From assembly GCF_030272615.1 (NCBI RefSeq), contig NW_026728925.1, positions 372,001 to 436,000 on the forward strand: a stretch of 64,000 bases of DNA, given 5' to 3'. Under the pieces are notes generated by a model, which was not told the DNA's origin, did no database searches, and worked only from the letters and a program-made list of their open reading frames with translations. Shown in pieces: positions 50,590-63,721 of this stretch. The stretch comes from Cryptomeria japonica (taxonomy: Eukaryota > Streptophyta > Pinopsida > Cupressales > Cupressaceae). Both the position numbers and the translations under genes were made by a program. Every line of letters begins with the position of its first letter. Within the stretch, counting starts at the first letter, position 1.

Positions 50590-50778
50590 TCAACAGCAAC
50601 TAGGATCTGGAATGTTGCCTTCACAGTTAGGACACGACGCTAACATCTCCACAATTTCAAGCAGATTATCAATGCCTGCATTTGTATTCACTATTTTGTT
50701 GAGGATTGGTCGAGCAGAGACAGCGAGGGAAAACACAACGTTGAGCACAAGCAGCAGTGCCATAACTTTCAGAAGCAT
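50590..50778 (-). CDS. Small secreted Cys-containing peptide, minus-strand paralog (unit 6)
   Basis: Product identical to the unit 1 copy. The second codon from the ATG is CTT instead of CTC, a silent change shared with unit 7. Confidence 0.8.
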   Translation of the reverse strand: MLLKVMALLLVLNVVFSLAVSARPILNKIVNTNAGIDNLLEIVEMLASCPNCEGNIPDPSCC

Positions 50779-51304
50779 CGATCTCGACAATACTAATTGG
50801 CAGAATGAATGTTAACAAATGAAAAAACGTATTCGGTTTAGCGAGATAGAGAGCGAAGATCGAGAATGGTGATGGATAAACAAGGAAAATCGTATTTATA
50901 GAGACAGATGACGGCGTGTGAGTATGTTTGATCAAGTCAAAATTAAAATTTGTTCAACTAGGGTGATATTCAAAGTAAAAAATGGCGCGTGGAACTGCAA
51001 CATTTCAAGAGGCGACAAAGGGACTTTGAATATCAACATTGACTTATTCATATTGCACGTCAATTGTCTTCGCTTTCTATCAAGCATGAAAGCACCTTTA
51101 ACACCAATATCACCAATTTCAATTTTGACCTATTCAAACATTTGCACTCCATCGTCCATCTCTATAAATACGATTTACCTGGTTTATACATCACCATTCT
51201 CGATCTTCGCTCTCTATCTCTTAAAAAATTCACTCGGCTCTTCTTTCTTCATTTGTAAACCAATACGTACGTTTCTTTGCTTGATATTCATTCTGGCAAT
51301 TAGT
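50779..51304. promoter_or_regulatory. Shared divergent promoter region, unit 6
   Basis: W-box cores (50935-50940, 51125-51130) and TATA boxes (50893-50900, 51163-51170) are intact. A private C>T at 50909 lies between the minus-gene TATA and W-box. Confidence 0.68.
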
Positions 51305-51529
51305 ATGGAGAGATCGATTCATCTGAAAGTTATGGCAGTGCTGCTCATGCTCAACGCTATGGTTTTCCTCGCTGTCTCTACTCGACCAATCCTGACGGAA
51401 AAAGTGAATACAAATGCAAGCGTGAACAACAATGATTCAATTGATAACCTGGTTGAAATTGTGGAGATGTTAGCATCTGGTTCTAACTGTTCAGGCAACA
51501 TCAAAGATCCTAATTGCCGCAAAAGATAA
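51305..51529 (+). CDS. Small secreted peptide, plus-strand paralog with altered signal cleavage site (unit 6)
   Basis: This is the only plus-gene copy with an amino-acid change. Codon 26 (51380-51382) is ACT instead of GCT, turning the VSA before Arg-Pro into VST. Ala is strongly preferred at position -1 for signal peptidase and Thr is poorly tolerated, so processing may shift or fail; that effect is inferred. One silent change (AAC for AAT, codon 48) is also private. Confidence 0.8.
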   Translation: MERSIHLKVMAVLLMLNAMVFLAVSTRPILTEKVNTNASVNNNDSIDNLVEIVEMLASGSNCSGNIKDPNCRKR

Positions 51530-52032
51530 AACAATGATGCATAGAGTTACTGTGAATCCAACGCACATAACTAAGATTTTTCGCCACGGAAATCCGCGAG
51601 AGCTTTACATTATTTGGGTATTTTGTGGTCCATGGTGACAATGAGAAAGAGAAATATAATTAAATCCCTTGGACACTACTCGCTGACACATTTTAAAACC
51701 AGAACGCTTTCATCCATCTGGATTGCGTAATATGTAATTATTTTTCTGTATTCAAGAATATACATATTCAGCCCAATCAAATCTTAAATATCAAATTTGT
51801 TTCATTAAATATTCGTTTTCTAATTGTTCATTGTTTTCCACATTGAAGTTGGTGTGGTGGTAGCTCTAGTTTGTCGCAGAAATAACGTTTTCCTTTCTAT
51901 TTCCCAATTATCATTGATCTTTTAGTGGTAAACTATCAAACTTATATTGAGTCAAGTTTCCCTATTCCTCTTTGGATATCCCAATTACTTATACAAATTA
52001 TACATATTACTTATTTATACCGTTAATTTAAG

Positions 52033-53919
52033 TAGCATAGGTCAACTTCTTGTGATATGATTAGTCAAGCAAGGAACCAAGCTCTCCTCCTCAATTGTCA
52101 TTATTTTTAGTGAAAATTATTAGTAACAAAAAATGATACGTAGCATTATCTCAAAGGCATCATGCAAACCCTTCACATCTATCTGTGCTACATAATGTTA
52201 ATTCACTACTCACCAAATGTGATATGGTCATACTTTTTCCCTAAACAAAATCAACAACAATCAAAACTAATGGAATTTTAAACAAGTTAAACACTTATAA
52301 AATTAAAAAATGAAGCCATTAATGCAATGATTTCAAGAAAATAAAGCTATTTAGTACTATTATTATAGCGAGAAGAATAAATGGATTTTATCTCTCTGTT
52401 TAGAACAGATTTCCTTCTAAGGTGAAAATTTTGCAACTAATTTTCCTAAGGTATTTTGTCAAGTTCAATTAGAGGATATAAAATATTGGAGGTGCGTTTT
52501 ATGTAGTGCAACTTTCTTGGTACTTGAACTTGACACAAAATAAAAGGATGTTTATGTGCAGTCAAGTATGTCAAGTAGTGCAACTTTCTTGGCACTTGAA
52601 TTTGGTAATTTTTCTAAAGCCAACAAAGTATTTGTGCTTCTTATCTAACTATGAATTTTAGTTCCTTGAATTTTCTTTTAGTTTTGATAGAATCAAGAAA
52701 ATGCTAACTCAATCATATAATATCTAATATTTTGAAGGATAAAGTGCCATGGCTTATCTAACCAATTCGCTAGAATGTTGGAGAAGTTTGAAAAACATAT
52801 ATTGAATGGTGTCCTAGCCAAAAGCAGGAATAATATTGAATTTGCTACAAGTAATTTTGGTCTATTGGATTATTTCATTAAAAAATTGCTTGAGACTAGC
52901 CTAATGAGTAAAAATTATATGTTTGGCCTTGCCAAAGTTATTATTTTTAATTGCTTCTTTTTTTAAAACTTTTTGGTTTTCATATGTAAGAAATATTATG
53001 TTACTTGACCTAAGAAGTTAATTATTAAAAGGAGAAACTATTGTTTACAACTGAAAGTAAGTTAAAATTTCTTTTCTCTTGAATCCCAATATCCTTGAAG
53101 TTTTTAAACTTTCTCAGCTTACCGCTAAATATTATTTAGACAAGAATAGTGATAGGTTCAAGTAGTTCTTAAGGTATATAATCAATTCTAACATGAAATA
53201 AAAGGTGTTGGATTTTGTTTGAAGAAATAAATTAGAGCCCTTTGAAATTAAGCAATTTGATGGATATTTTAGATTATTTTTCTAGGTACTAGGAATGTAC
53301 TATAAGAAGCAAATATGCATATGTCTAATGCGCCTTCTTGTAAATATCCAAAAAAATATGTAAATAGAATATTTAATTATGAGGCAGGGGTTGTAGCGGG
53401 ATTCCATAAATCTATTATAAATTTTAAAATAGCTTACCCTCCTTGTACTTTCATATAGTATCCACTCTTGCACACTTTATTGCAAGCCTTCTCTTTTGAA
53501 TGGACTAAGTAGTTAGGAAAGAAACTAGTTTTATACTTCATTTGTGTTAGACATGTTTTTATTGTCTAATTAAAAACAATGCAATTGGATATACATTTGT
53601 CTTGTAGAAGTTATAGATTTTTTATTATTTCTTTACTATCCTTATCCTTAATATACTAGGATTTATATAGCATAAGAATATCTAATTAAGTAATAAATTT
53701 TCTTAGTCCCCCTATTTATCTTTTTGGGTGAAATATTGATAAAATGAAGGATACAATATGTATCATGATTGAAGAACTATAACCATAATTATGGCTATCC
53801 TATAGTTCATCATTGCTCGTCTACTTTTATGCCTAACCAAGTGATATCTCTAGTAATCATATGGTACATGTATGAGGTGGATAATATTTTATTTTAAGTA
53901 GCATTAGAAAGATGGTTCC
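52033..53919 (+). repeat. Block B, unit 6
   Basis: Shares AAAAGCAGG, AATGAGTAAA, CCAAAAAAATATG and CATTGCTCG with unit 7 only. Confidence 0.72.
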
Positions 53920-54678
53920 TATTAGAGTAAAAGGTTTTATTTACTAAATTAATTTAATCATATTGATTAATTAACTAAGTCACCTTTTCCTTTTTTCACT
54001 TAAGCTAAATTTAGGAAGCTTTTTGGGGAATTTAATAATTATTTTATTTCATGCATTCATCCCTTAGGGTTTGCTTTAGGGTTTTGATCTCCTTTATTAA
54101 ACAATTGATCTCATTGTAATTATTCATTCTGGCAAGTTAATTCATTTGTGATTCTTCTTGCAATTGTCTCCAATTATTCTTGCACTCTCTTGTTTGTAGG
54201 ATTTTCTCTTGTACGTGGCAGGTATTTGCATGCAGGCGATTATTGGGCATTGTGGAATTCATCAATCATGAATTCTATCATGGTATCAGAAGTCCAGACC
54301 TGATGCACCTCATTCATCAAATTTGATATTTTCCTTATGAATATTTTTTGTTTGCATCTTGGGTCAATTTGAATCTCAAAATAAGATCTCTGAGGATTTG
54401 AAAATTCACCTTTTTTTGTGATCAAGGGGGGCGCCTATTGTTTTGGACCACCACCACCAGTGGTTAGAGACCTCCTCCCCTCCCCGACTGCCCTCCACCA
54501 CCTCATGCCATCAATGGACCACCACCGCGCCACCAGTTTCATTGTTAGAAGCCTTTTTGAGCCTATTGGGATTTTTTTGTGATATTGGGAGCAAACAGAG
54601 GCGTTCTTCGATAAACCATATATTGAAGTAGAATTTATTTTAGATTTCATTTCTGGTTTGACCTTTTCTATTTTAGAA
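53920..54678 (+). mobile_element. LTR, primer-binding site and leader (units 6/7 junction)
   Basis: LTR 53920-54280 with intact primer site at 54281-54290. The variable leader site reads TGGA (54515-54518). Confidence 0.75.
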
Positions 54679-54723
54679 TTGATGTAAACTTTTGTTTTAA
54701 TCTTTTCTATTTTGTTTTAACCG

Positions 54724-54910
54724 TTATCTCGTCATACTAACTGCCAAAACGAACCTGAAGCAAAGATGCGTGATAAAGAGAGTATATTGTATTTATAAAC
54801 AGAGTGCAAGCGTTTGTATAGGTCAAGAGTGATATTCGGTGAAAAAGGGTGAGATTCAAAGTAAAACAATGGAGCGTTGAATTGCAGCATTTTAAGAGGC
54901 TCGAGCTCAA
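54724..54910 (-). pseudogene. Third-paralog promoter/5'UTR fragment, unit 7
   Basis: Same version as units 1-3. TATAAATA lies at 54790-54797 and the W-box core at 54821-54826. Confidence 0.7.
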
Positions 54911-56110
54911 AAGATGCTTTTATTTTTCTTGAACCAAACAATATAGTAGAAGTTCAATGCATTTTTGGTTTCACCATTTTTCTTTTCATACAACCCTTTA
55001 TAATTTATAAAAACGTTTTTCAATAAATTTTTAAATTTTAACCAAAATTGAAATGGTCAAGCAAAGAAAAAAAATGTTGAATAGCAGCAATGAGTATGCT
55101 GATCTTGAATGCTATTCATTATTGAAAAAGTGTCTTTGATGACAAAGTGGACGTTATGATAAGTACAATAATTGAAAGGATACAATTTTAAAGGAAAAAT
55201 CTTCAGAATCCTATCATCTAAAGTATCATAAATTGATGGAACCTCAAACCGTACATTTTAAAATCTCTCCCAATGGGATGTTTCTTTTGAAATATTTTCT
55301 TTGTGTGCAAGGGTGAGCTAGTCATAGTTCTAGTCTTTTCATGACCCCTTTTCTCCCAAGTACAATAGTTTGGAGTTGAGATGCACTTTCTATTATTCCA
55401 CTTTGGTTTTTTGTTCTTCCAATCATGGATCTTTAATTTACATCTTTATGTCTCTTTTACCATTTATTAATAGGTAACATTACTTTTTAGCTATATACCA
55501 TCATTTCATCCTTTCTAGTTGTCCTTTCCTTTATTGATGTTTTGTTATTAGCCTTAATAGCTTAATAATCTTTGATGAGTGACCACTTTAATGAATTGTC
55601 AAAATTTATTTGTATCCCTTTGTTGTTATTGCATCTATATTCTTTTTTGTTTTCTATGAAGGAAGGTATAGTTAGAACCATTATGGTCCTTGTATCAAGT
55701 GTGCATGTTATAATATGATAGATGATAACTTTCATTTTCTTTATATGTCAATCTAACATCAACAAGAGCATCGCTTATCATAGAATCTACCCACCTATGT
55801 GGTACAGTTGAAAGAACTAACATTTGGCTTGTTGCCAATAGAAATTTTCTATTTGTCTACATGTGTTCAATCCCTTTGTGAGATGTAAGAGGATCATTTG
55901 ATAATAATATGTCATGTTTCTCTAAAGACTTAAAAGGGAGTTTTTGTTTGAGATATCTCATTCTTTGTTGCTTGTGGCCTATGAATTTTTTATGTTGAGG
56001 CGTCCCCCTCCTCTTGTATTATGAGATTTTCCTTGTACCGACAAGTATATATTGATGTGTGATAAGATTCAACATATTTCCCACATCACTTCAACATATA
56101 CTTGTTGCAG

Positions 56111-57946
56111 GTAGCATGTGCCAACTTCTTGTGATATGAGTGCTCCATACATACAACCAACCTCTCCTCCCCAATTGTCAATATTCTTAGTGACAAATAG
56201 CTGAAATGCGGCATTCTCTTCAATACATCACATAGGCTCTTCAAATCTATATGTGCTAGATAATTTTAATTCACCACTTAGCAATATGTGATATGGTAAT
56301 AATTATTTTCTCAAAGAAAATAAACAACAATCATGTAATGAAATTTTTAACAGGTTAAACACTTCGAAAAATTAAAAATTAAACCATTAATGCAATACAT
56401 TAGAACATGGGAATATGTTTGCCATTATTAGAGTGGGAAGAATAAATGGGTTGGTATAGCTCTCCATTGACTAATTTTCCTAAGGTACTGTGTCAACTTC
56501 AAAATAATGTTTGTATAGTTTTTCAATTCTATTTTATTTAGTGCAGCATTTCTAGTCTTTAAATTTGATGCAAAATGAAAGGGTTTCCATGTGCATTCAA
56601 GTATGTCCTTAACTTCTCCTTTCAATATTAAAAAAAATATATTTTATCTATTTGAGAAAATTTCTTAAGAGGAAGATAAAAAAAAAAATTGTGCTCGTTA
56701 TCAAACTATGATTTTTTGTTCCTTGGGAGATAGATAAAATTTGAGTGATTTGATGAGTTCCATAGAATGATAAACAAATTTGAAAAAGATAAAATTAATG
56801 GATGGTGTCCTAGCGATTCATTTCAAGAACATTCTTGAATTTAGGAAGAATATCAAATTTCCTATATGGAGATGGTATCTATTTGATTATTTATTTAACA
56901 AGTTTTTTGTGCCTAGCATAATGGATAATCATTATAGGTTTCACCTTGTCAATGTAGTTATCCTTAATTTATTCCTTTGTGAATATTTGTTGGGTCTCAT
57001 ATGTAAGAAATACTATCATAAGACCCATGAAGTTAAATATTTAAAGAGGGTAGAGTTACTTACAAATACAAATAAATTAACAAGTTTTATTTGACCTAAC
57101 TCCATGTTTCACTAAAACTAATTCCTTATGAGCTTGCCACTAAATATGGTTGAGACATAATAGTCCTAGGGTGATTTACTTTTGGAGGCATATAATCAAG
57201 TCCAATGTACAGTAAATAGTGTTGAAGACTTGCTCAAGAAATGAACTATAGCCCTTTGAAATTTACAAATTTGAGGGATATTTCAATTCAAATTATTACA
57301 TATTATGCTAGGTCCTAGAAATGTAGTGTAATTAATAAATATGCATATGTCTATGACGCTTGTTTTGAATGTTCATTTTTTTTAATGTAAATAGGCTATT
57401 TGAGTATTTGGACCATGGATCATACAGGGAATATACAAATATATTATTAATTTTAAAATCACTTACCCTCCCTATATCTCCATATGGTATATCACCCTTT
57501 TTCACACTTTCTTGGAAGCCTTCTCTAGTTAATGGACAAAGTAGGTAGGAAATTAATGGGTTCTATACTTCATCTATGTTAAAGATGTAGTGTTTGTTTG
57601 AATGAACCCTTTGTGGCTATATATACATTTCTCATCTAGAAATTGTAGAAATTTTTAGTATTTCTTTACTACCCTTATGTTGAATATATTACGATTTTTG
57701 TAGAAGAAGTCTGTCTAATTAAGTAATGAATTTACTTAGTACCCATATTTCTTCTTTTTGGGAAAAGGTTGATGATAATATAGGATACAATATGTATCAC
57801 TATTGAAGAATTGTAATCAAAATTTATGTTTCTCCTATGGTTCCTCATTACTTGTTTATTTATAACCAACTAATAGTTATAGTAATCATATGGTACATGT
57901 ATGAGGTGGATAAATTTCATTCTAAGTAGCATTAGAAAGATAGTTA
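56111..57946 (+). repeat. Block A, unit 7
   Basis: Has GGGTTGGTATAG near 56449, intermediate between the versions in units 1-4 and in units 5-6. The unidentified stretch to 59397 follows. Confidence 0.72.
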
Positions 57947-59632
57947 CAACATTACCAATTTGAAGCTGAGAACATCACTATATTATTAAGGGAGTCTTAT
58001 GATCTTGTGGCTGGAATGGTGAAAGGTTATGGACTAAAATTGTATAAGAAAATATATTAAAATCCCAAGAATATTATTCATAGAGTGTTCACTAAAATAT
58101 TGGAAGGTCTTTTAATAAGAATAAATAATTTGAAGGGGATTATTTGTGAAGAAAATCCATAAAAAACTGAGAGAGATGGTAGGATGGACAATATGGATAG
58201 GATGGTAGGAGCTGAGTTGATGTGGAAGTTGAATGATTTAGGGTATAAATGATGTTTCAATGATATCAAAGACACAATGAAGATATAATAGATTCTATAA
58301 CTTTTAAGGTTGGGAAACACACACATAATAAACATGTATTTTTTCCATCCCATTGACGGTAGGAAGAATGTGATAATTAGGCATAGTAGCTTATGGATAT
58401 TTTTGGAGACAATTTCATGGAAGATGTAAGGAAAAAAAAATGTTTATAATTCTTCTCTAATAAATCTCTATGGTAGCTAACTACCAATTAAAAGTGTAGA
58501 ATTTTTGTGTGAAAAATGGAGATGAAACTCAAATAGCTAACTATCAATTGGCCAAAATATCTAGCTATACTATTGAGGACCAATTTATCATAAATGAGGC
58601 ACTCAAGATAGTTGTCATATTTGTAGTATGTCACTAAAAAAAATGAAAAAGTGTAGGGGACCATGACGCAAAGCTTGAACATATTAAATCTTGGTCCCCA
58701 CAAAATGATTTGAAGCTTTAGGCAAAGCATATGGCCATGAATATTTTATAAAGGGAAAACACACCAGGGAACAATTATAGCTTGCTAATGTGATTGAATA
58801 GAACCCATTCAATGGTCTTGATTAAATTATTATTGTAAGAGAACTAAAGCTCTAAAGGCGAGCAAAGAACTTGACAATGTATGATTTTAATGTCAACATT
58901 ATTATGAAGGAAAAGGTTTCCACATTGTTTTGTTAGAATTCTATCAACTCTTGTTCATGATTCAAATTGTCTTGGCTTCATTAATATTTGGAATCAAATT
59001 AACTATGTGTGCTAAGCACATTACTAAAACCTTTGAACAAGATGAAATTTGCAATGGCCTGCTTCGTCGTGTTTTTCTTAATTTTCCTTTAAATTTTTAC
59101 ATTAAAAAAATTATATATTACATAAAAATTGGTAAACCCTAACATAATATTTGGAGTGACAAATATACATTATAATGTGTATTAAAGCTTTGGTCAGATC
59201 CAAACCATAACGTACGGCCTGTTGTAGCAGGCTCATCATATAAGTTGTGTATGTTTTACAAAGCGCGATTAAAATCTTACTAATTTATAATCCTTTCAAG
59301 TATTATGGATAGGCCCTTTCTTAGTTTTCTCAAACACGTAACTTTTTGTGACACCATAGCAAAAGTCTGTTGAAATTTTTTATGTACCTTTCGTGAATCA
59401 TATTTAAGATTTGATTAAACTGAATATGTATATTCTTCAATACAAATGAAATTATATCCACTCAAGATAGATGAAAGCGATCTGGCCTTTAAAATGTGTC
59501 AGTGGTTAGTCAATGGCGATAGATGATATTTCTCCCTATCACCGCAGATCTGGATTGAAAAATACGTAAATGTATACTGGGTATCCATGGCAGAATATCT
59601 TAATTAGGTGATTGGATCCACAATAAGTGTAT

Positions 59633-59821
59633 TCAACAGCAACTAGGATCTGGAATGTTGCCTTCACAGTTAGGACACGACGCTAACATCTCCACAATTT
59701 CAAGCAGATTATCAATGCCTGCATTTGTATTCACTATTTTGTTGAGGATTGGTCGAGCAGAGACAGCGAGGGAAAACACAACGTTGAGCACAAGCAGCAG
59801 TGCCATAACTTTCAGAAGCAT
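59633..59821 (-). CDS. Small secreted Cys-containing peptide, minus-strand paralog (unit 7)
   Basis: Product identical to the unit 1 copy, with the same silent CTT as unit 6. Confidence 0.8.
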   Translation of the reverse strand: MLLKVMALLLVLNVVFSLAVSARPILNKIVNTNAGIDNLLEIVEMLASCPNCEGNIPDPSCC

Positions 59822-60347
59822 CGATCTCGACAATACTAATTGGCAGAATGAATGTTAACAAATGAAAAAACGTATTCGGTTTAGCGAGATAGAGAGCGAA
59901 GATCGAGAATGGTGATGGATAAACAAGGAAAATCGTATTTATAGAGACAGACGACGGCGTGTGAGTATGTTTGATCAAGTCAAAATTAAAATTTGTTCAA
60001 CTAGGGTGATATTCAAAGTAAAAAATGGCGCGTGGAACTGCAACATTTCAAGAGGCGACAAAGGGACTTTGAATATCAACATTGACTTATTCATATTGCA
60101 CGTCAATTGTCTTCGCTTTCTATCAAGCATGAAAGCACCTTTAACACCAATATCACCAATTTCAATTTTGACCTATTCAAACATTTGCACTCCATCGTCC
60201 ATCTCTATAAATACGATTTACCTGGTTTATACATCACCATTCTCGATCTTCGCTCTCTATCTCTTAAAAAATTCACTCGGCTCTTCTTTCTTCATTTGTA
60301 AACCAATACGTACGTTTCTTTGCTTGATATTCATTCTGGCAATTAGT
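59822..60347. promoter_or_regulatory. Shared divergent promoter region, unit 7
   Basis: W-box cores (59978-59983, 60168-60173) and TATA boxes (59936-59943, 60206-60213) match unit 1. Confidence 0.68.
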
Positions 60348-60572
60348 ATGGAGAGATCGATTCATCTGAAAGTTATGGCAGTGCTGCTCATGCTCAACGC
60401 TATGGTTTTCCTCGCTGTCTCTGCTCGACCAATCCTGACGGAAAAAGTGAATACAAATGCAAGCGTGAACAACAATGATTCAATTGATAATCTGGTTGAA
60501 ATTGTGGAGATGTTAGCATCTGGTTCTAACTGTTCAGGCAACATCAAAGATCCTAATTGCCGCAAAAGATAA
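60348..60572 (+). CDS. Small secreted peptide, plus-strand paralog (unit 7)
   Basis: Product identical to the unit 1 copy, with Ala26 at the signal cleavage site, unlike unit 6. Confidence 0.82.
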   Translation: MERSIHLKVMAVLLMLNAMVFLAVSARPILTEKVNTNASVNNNDSIDNLVEIVEMLASGSNCSGNIKDPNCRKR

Positions 60573-61075
60573 AACAATGATGCATAGAGTTACTGTGAAT
60601 CCAACGCACATAACTAAGATTTTTCGCCACGGAAATCCGTGAGAGCTTTACATTATTTGGGTATTTTGTGGTCCATGGTGACAACGAGAAAGAGAAATAT
60701 AATTAAATCCCTTGGACACTACTCGCTGACACATTTTAAAACCAGAACGCTTTCATCCATCTGGATTGCGTAATATGTAATTATTTTTCTGTATTCAAGA
60801 ATATACATATTCAGCCCAATCAAATCTTAAATATCAAATTTGTTTCATTAAATATTCGTTTTCTAATTGTTCATTGTTTTCCACATTGAAGTTGGTGTGG
60901 TGGTAGCTCTAGTTTGTCGCAGAAATAACGTTTTCCTTTCTATTTCCCAATTATCATTAATCTTTTAGTGGTAAACTATCAAACTTATATTGAGTCAAGT
61001 TTCCCTATTCCTCTTTGGATATCCCAATTACTTATACAAATTATACATATTACTTATTTATACCGTTAATTTAAG

Positions 61076-62962
61076 TAGCATAGGTCAACCTCTTGTGATA
61101 TGATTAGTCAAGCAAGGAACCAAGCTCTCCTCCTCAATTGTCATTATTTTTAGTGAAAATTATTAGTAACAAAAAATGATACGTAGCATTATCTCAAAGG
61201 CATCATGCAAACCCTTCACATCTATCTGTGCTACATAATGTTAATTCACTACTCACCAAATGTGATATGGTCATACTTTTTCCCTAAACAAAATCAACAA
61301 CAATCAAAACTAATGGAATTTTAAACAAGTTAAACACTTATAAAATTAAAAAATGAAGCCATTAATGCAATGATTTCAAGAAAATAAAGCTATTTAGTAC
61401 TATTATTATAGCGAGAAGAATAAATGGATTTTATCTCTCTGTTTAGAACAGATTTCCTTCTAAGGTGAAAATTTTGCAACTAATTTTCCTAAGGTATTTT
61501 GTCAAGTTCAATTAGAGGATATAAAATATTGGAGGTGCGTTTTATGTAGTGCAACTTTCTTGGTACTTGAACTTGACACAAAATAAAAGGATGTTTATGT
61601 GCAGTCAAGTATGTCAAGTAGTGCAACTTTCTTGGCACTTGAATTTGGTAATTTTTCTAAAGCCAACAAAGTATTTGTGCTTCTTATCTAACTATGAATT
61701 TTAGTTCCTTGAATTTTCTTTTAGTTTTGATAGAATCAAGAAAATGCTAACTCAATCATATAATATCTAATATTTTGAAGGATAAAGTGCCATGGCTTAT
61801 CTAACCAATTCGCTAGAATGTTGGAGAAGTTTGAAAAACATATATTGAATGGTGTCCTAGCCAAAAGCAGGAATAATATTGAATTTGCTACAAGTAATTT
61901 TGGTCTATTGGATTATTTCATTAAAAAATTGCTTGAGACTAGCCTAATGAGTAAAAATTATATGTTTGGCCTTGCCAAAGTTATTATTTTTAATTGCTTC
62001 TTTTTTTAAAACTTTTTGGTTTTCATATGTAAGAAATATTATGTTACTTGACCTAAGAAGTTAATTATTAAAAGGAGAAACTATTGTTTACAACTGAAAG
62101 TAAGTTAAAATTTCTTTTCTCTTGAATCCCAATATCCTTGAAGTTTTTAAACTTTCTCAGCTTACCGCTAAATATTATTTAGACAAGAATAGTGATAGGT
62201 TCAAGTAGTTCTTAAGGTATATAATCAATTCTAACATGAAATAAAAGGTGTTGGATTTTGTTTGAAGAAATAAATTAGAGCCCTTTGAAATTAAGCAATT
62301 TGATGGATATTTTAGATTATTTTTCTAGGTACTAGGAATGTACTATAAGAAGCAAATATGCATATGTCTAATGCGCCTTCTTGTAAATATCCAAAAAAAT
62401 ATGTAAATAGAATATTTAATTATGAGGCAGGGGTTGTAGCGGGATTCCATAAATCTATTATAAATTTTAAAATAGCTTACCCTCCTTGTACTTTCATATA
62501 GTATCCACTCTTGCACACTTTATTGCAAGCCTTCTCTTTTGAATGGACTAAGTAGTTAGGAAAGAAACTAGTTTTATACTTCATTTGTGTTAGACATGTT
62601 TTTATTGTCTAATTAAAAACAATGCAATTGGATATACATTTGTCTTGTAGAAGTTATAGATTTTTTATTATTTCTTTACTATCCTTATCCTTAATATACT
62701 AGGATTTATATAGCATAAGAATATCTAATTAAGTAATAAATTTTCTTAGTCCCCCTATTTATCTTTTTGGGTGAAATATTGATAAAATGAAGGATACAAT
62801 ATGTATCATGATTGAAGAACTATAACCATAATTATGGCTATCCTATAGTTCATCATTGCTCGTCTACTTTTATGCCTAACCAAGTGATATCTCTAGTAAT
62901 CATATGGTACATGTATGAGGTGGATAATATTTTATTTTAAGTAGCATTAGAAAGATGGTTCC
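61076..62962 (+). repeat. Block B, unit 7
   Basis: Closest to unit 6. Private changes near its left side include GTCAACCTCTTG near 61090. Confidence 0.72.
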
Positions 62963-63721
62963 TATTAGAGTAAAAGGTTTTATTTACTAAATTAATTTAA
63001 TCATATTGATTAATTAACTAAGTCACCTTTTCCTTTTTTCACTTAAGCTAAATTTAGGAAGCTTTTTGGGGAATTTAATAATTATTTTATTTCATGCATT
63101 CATCCCTTAGGGTTTGCTTTAGGGTTTTGATCTCCTTTATTAAACAATTGATCTCATTGTAATTATTCATTCTGGCAAGTTAATTCATTTGTGATTCTTC
63201 TTGCAATTGTCTCCAATTATTCTTGCACTCTCTTGTTTGTAGGATTTTCTCTTGTACGTGGCAGGTATTTGCATGCAGGCGATTATTGGGCATTGTGGAA
63301 TTCATCAATCATGAATTCTATCATGGTATCAGAAGTCCAGACCTGATGCACCTCATTCATCAAATTTGATATTTTCCTTATGAATATTTTTTGTTTGCAT
63401 CTTGGGTCAATTTGAATCTCAAAATAAGATCTCTGAGGATTTGAAAATTCACCTTTTTTTGTGATCAAGGGGGGCGCCTATTGTTTTGGACCACCACCAC
63501 CAGTGGTTAGAGACCTCCTCCCCTCCCCGACTGCCCTCCACCACCTCATGCCATCAATGGTCCACCACCGCGCCACCAGTTTCATTGTTAGAAGCCTTTT
63601 TGAGCCTATTGGGATTTTTTTGTGATATTGGGAGCAAACAGAGGCGTTCTTCGATAAACCATATATTGAAGTAGAATTTATTTTAGATTTCATTTCTGGT
63701 TTGACCTTTTCTATTTTAGAA
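62963..63721 (+). mobile_element. LTR, primer-binding site and leader (units 7/8 junction)
   Basis: LTR 62963-63323 with intact primer site at 63324-63333. The variable leader site reads TGGT (63558-63561), a fourth version. Confidence 0.75.

Larger units (their letters stand above)
45156..54178. repeat. Tandem array unit 6 (9023 bp, short form)
   Basis: A short-form unit between long-form neighbours. It lacks the AAGGTTGGG and AATCCGTGAG variants of units 5 and 7. From the minus gene rightward it agrees with unit 7: the synonymous change in the minus gene, AAAAGCAGG, AATGAGTAAA and CATTGCTCG. Confidence 0.97.
54179..63221. repeat. Tandem array unit 7 (9043 bp, long form)
   Basis: Long form with the 20-bp segment at 54701-54720, whose upstream partner repeat still has the G, unlike units 4 and 5. 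Private changes include ATATTTTCTTTGTG near 55300, AAATGCGGC near 56210, a Cys-to-Trp change in the decayed frame of block A near 56867, and GAAGAAAATCC near 58149. It shares TTACTTTTTAGC near 55485 with unit 1 only. Confidence 0.97.
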
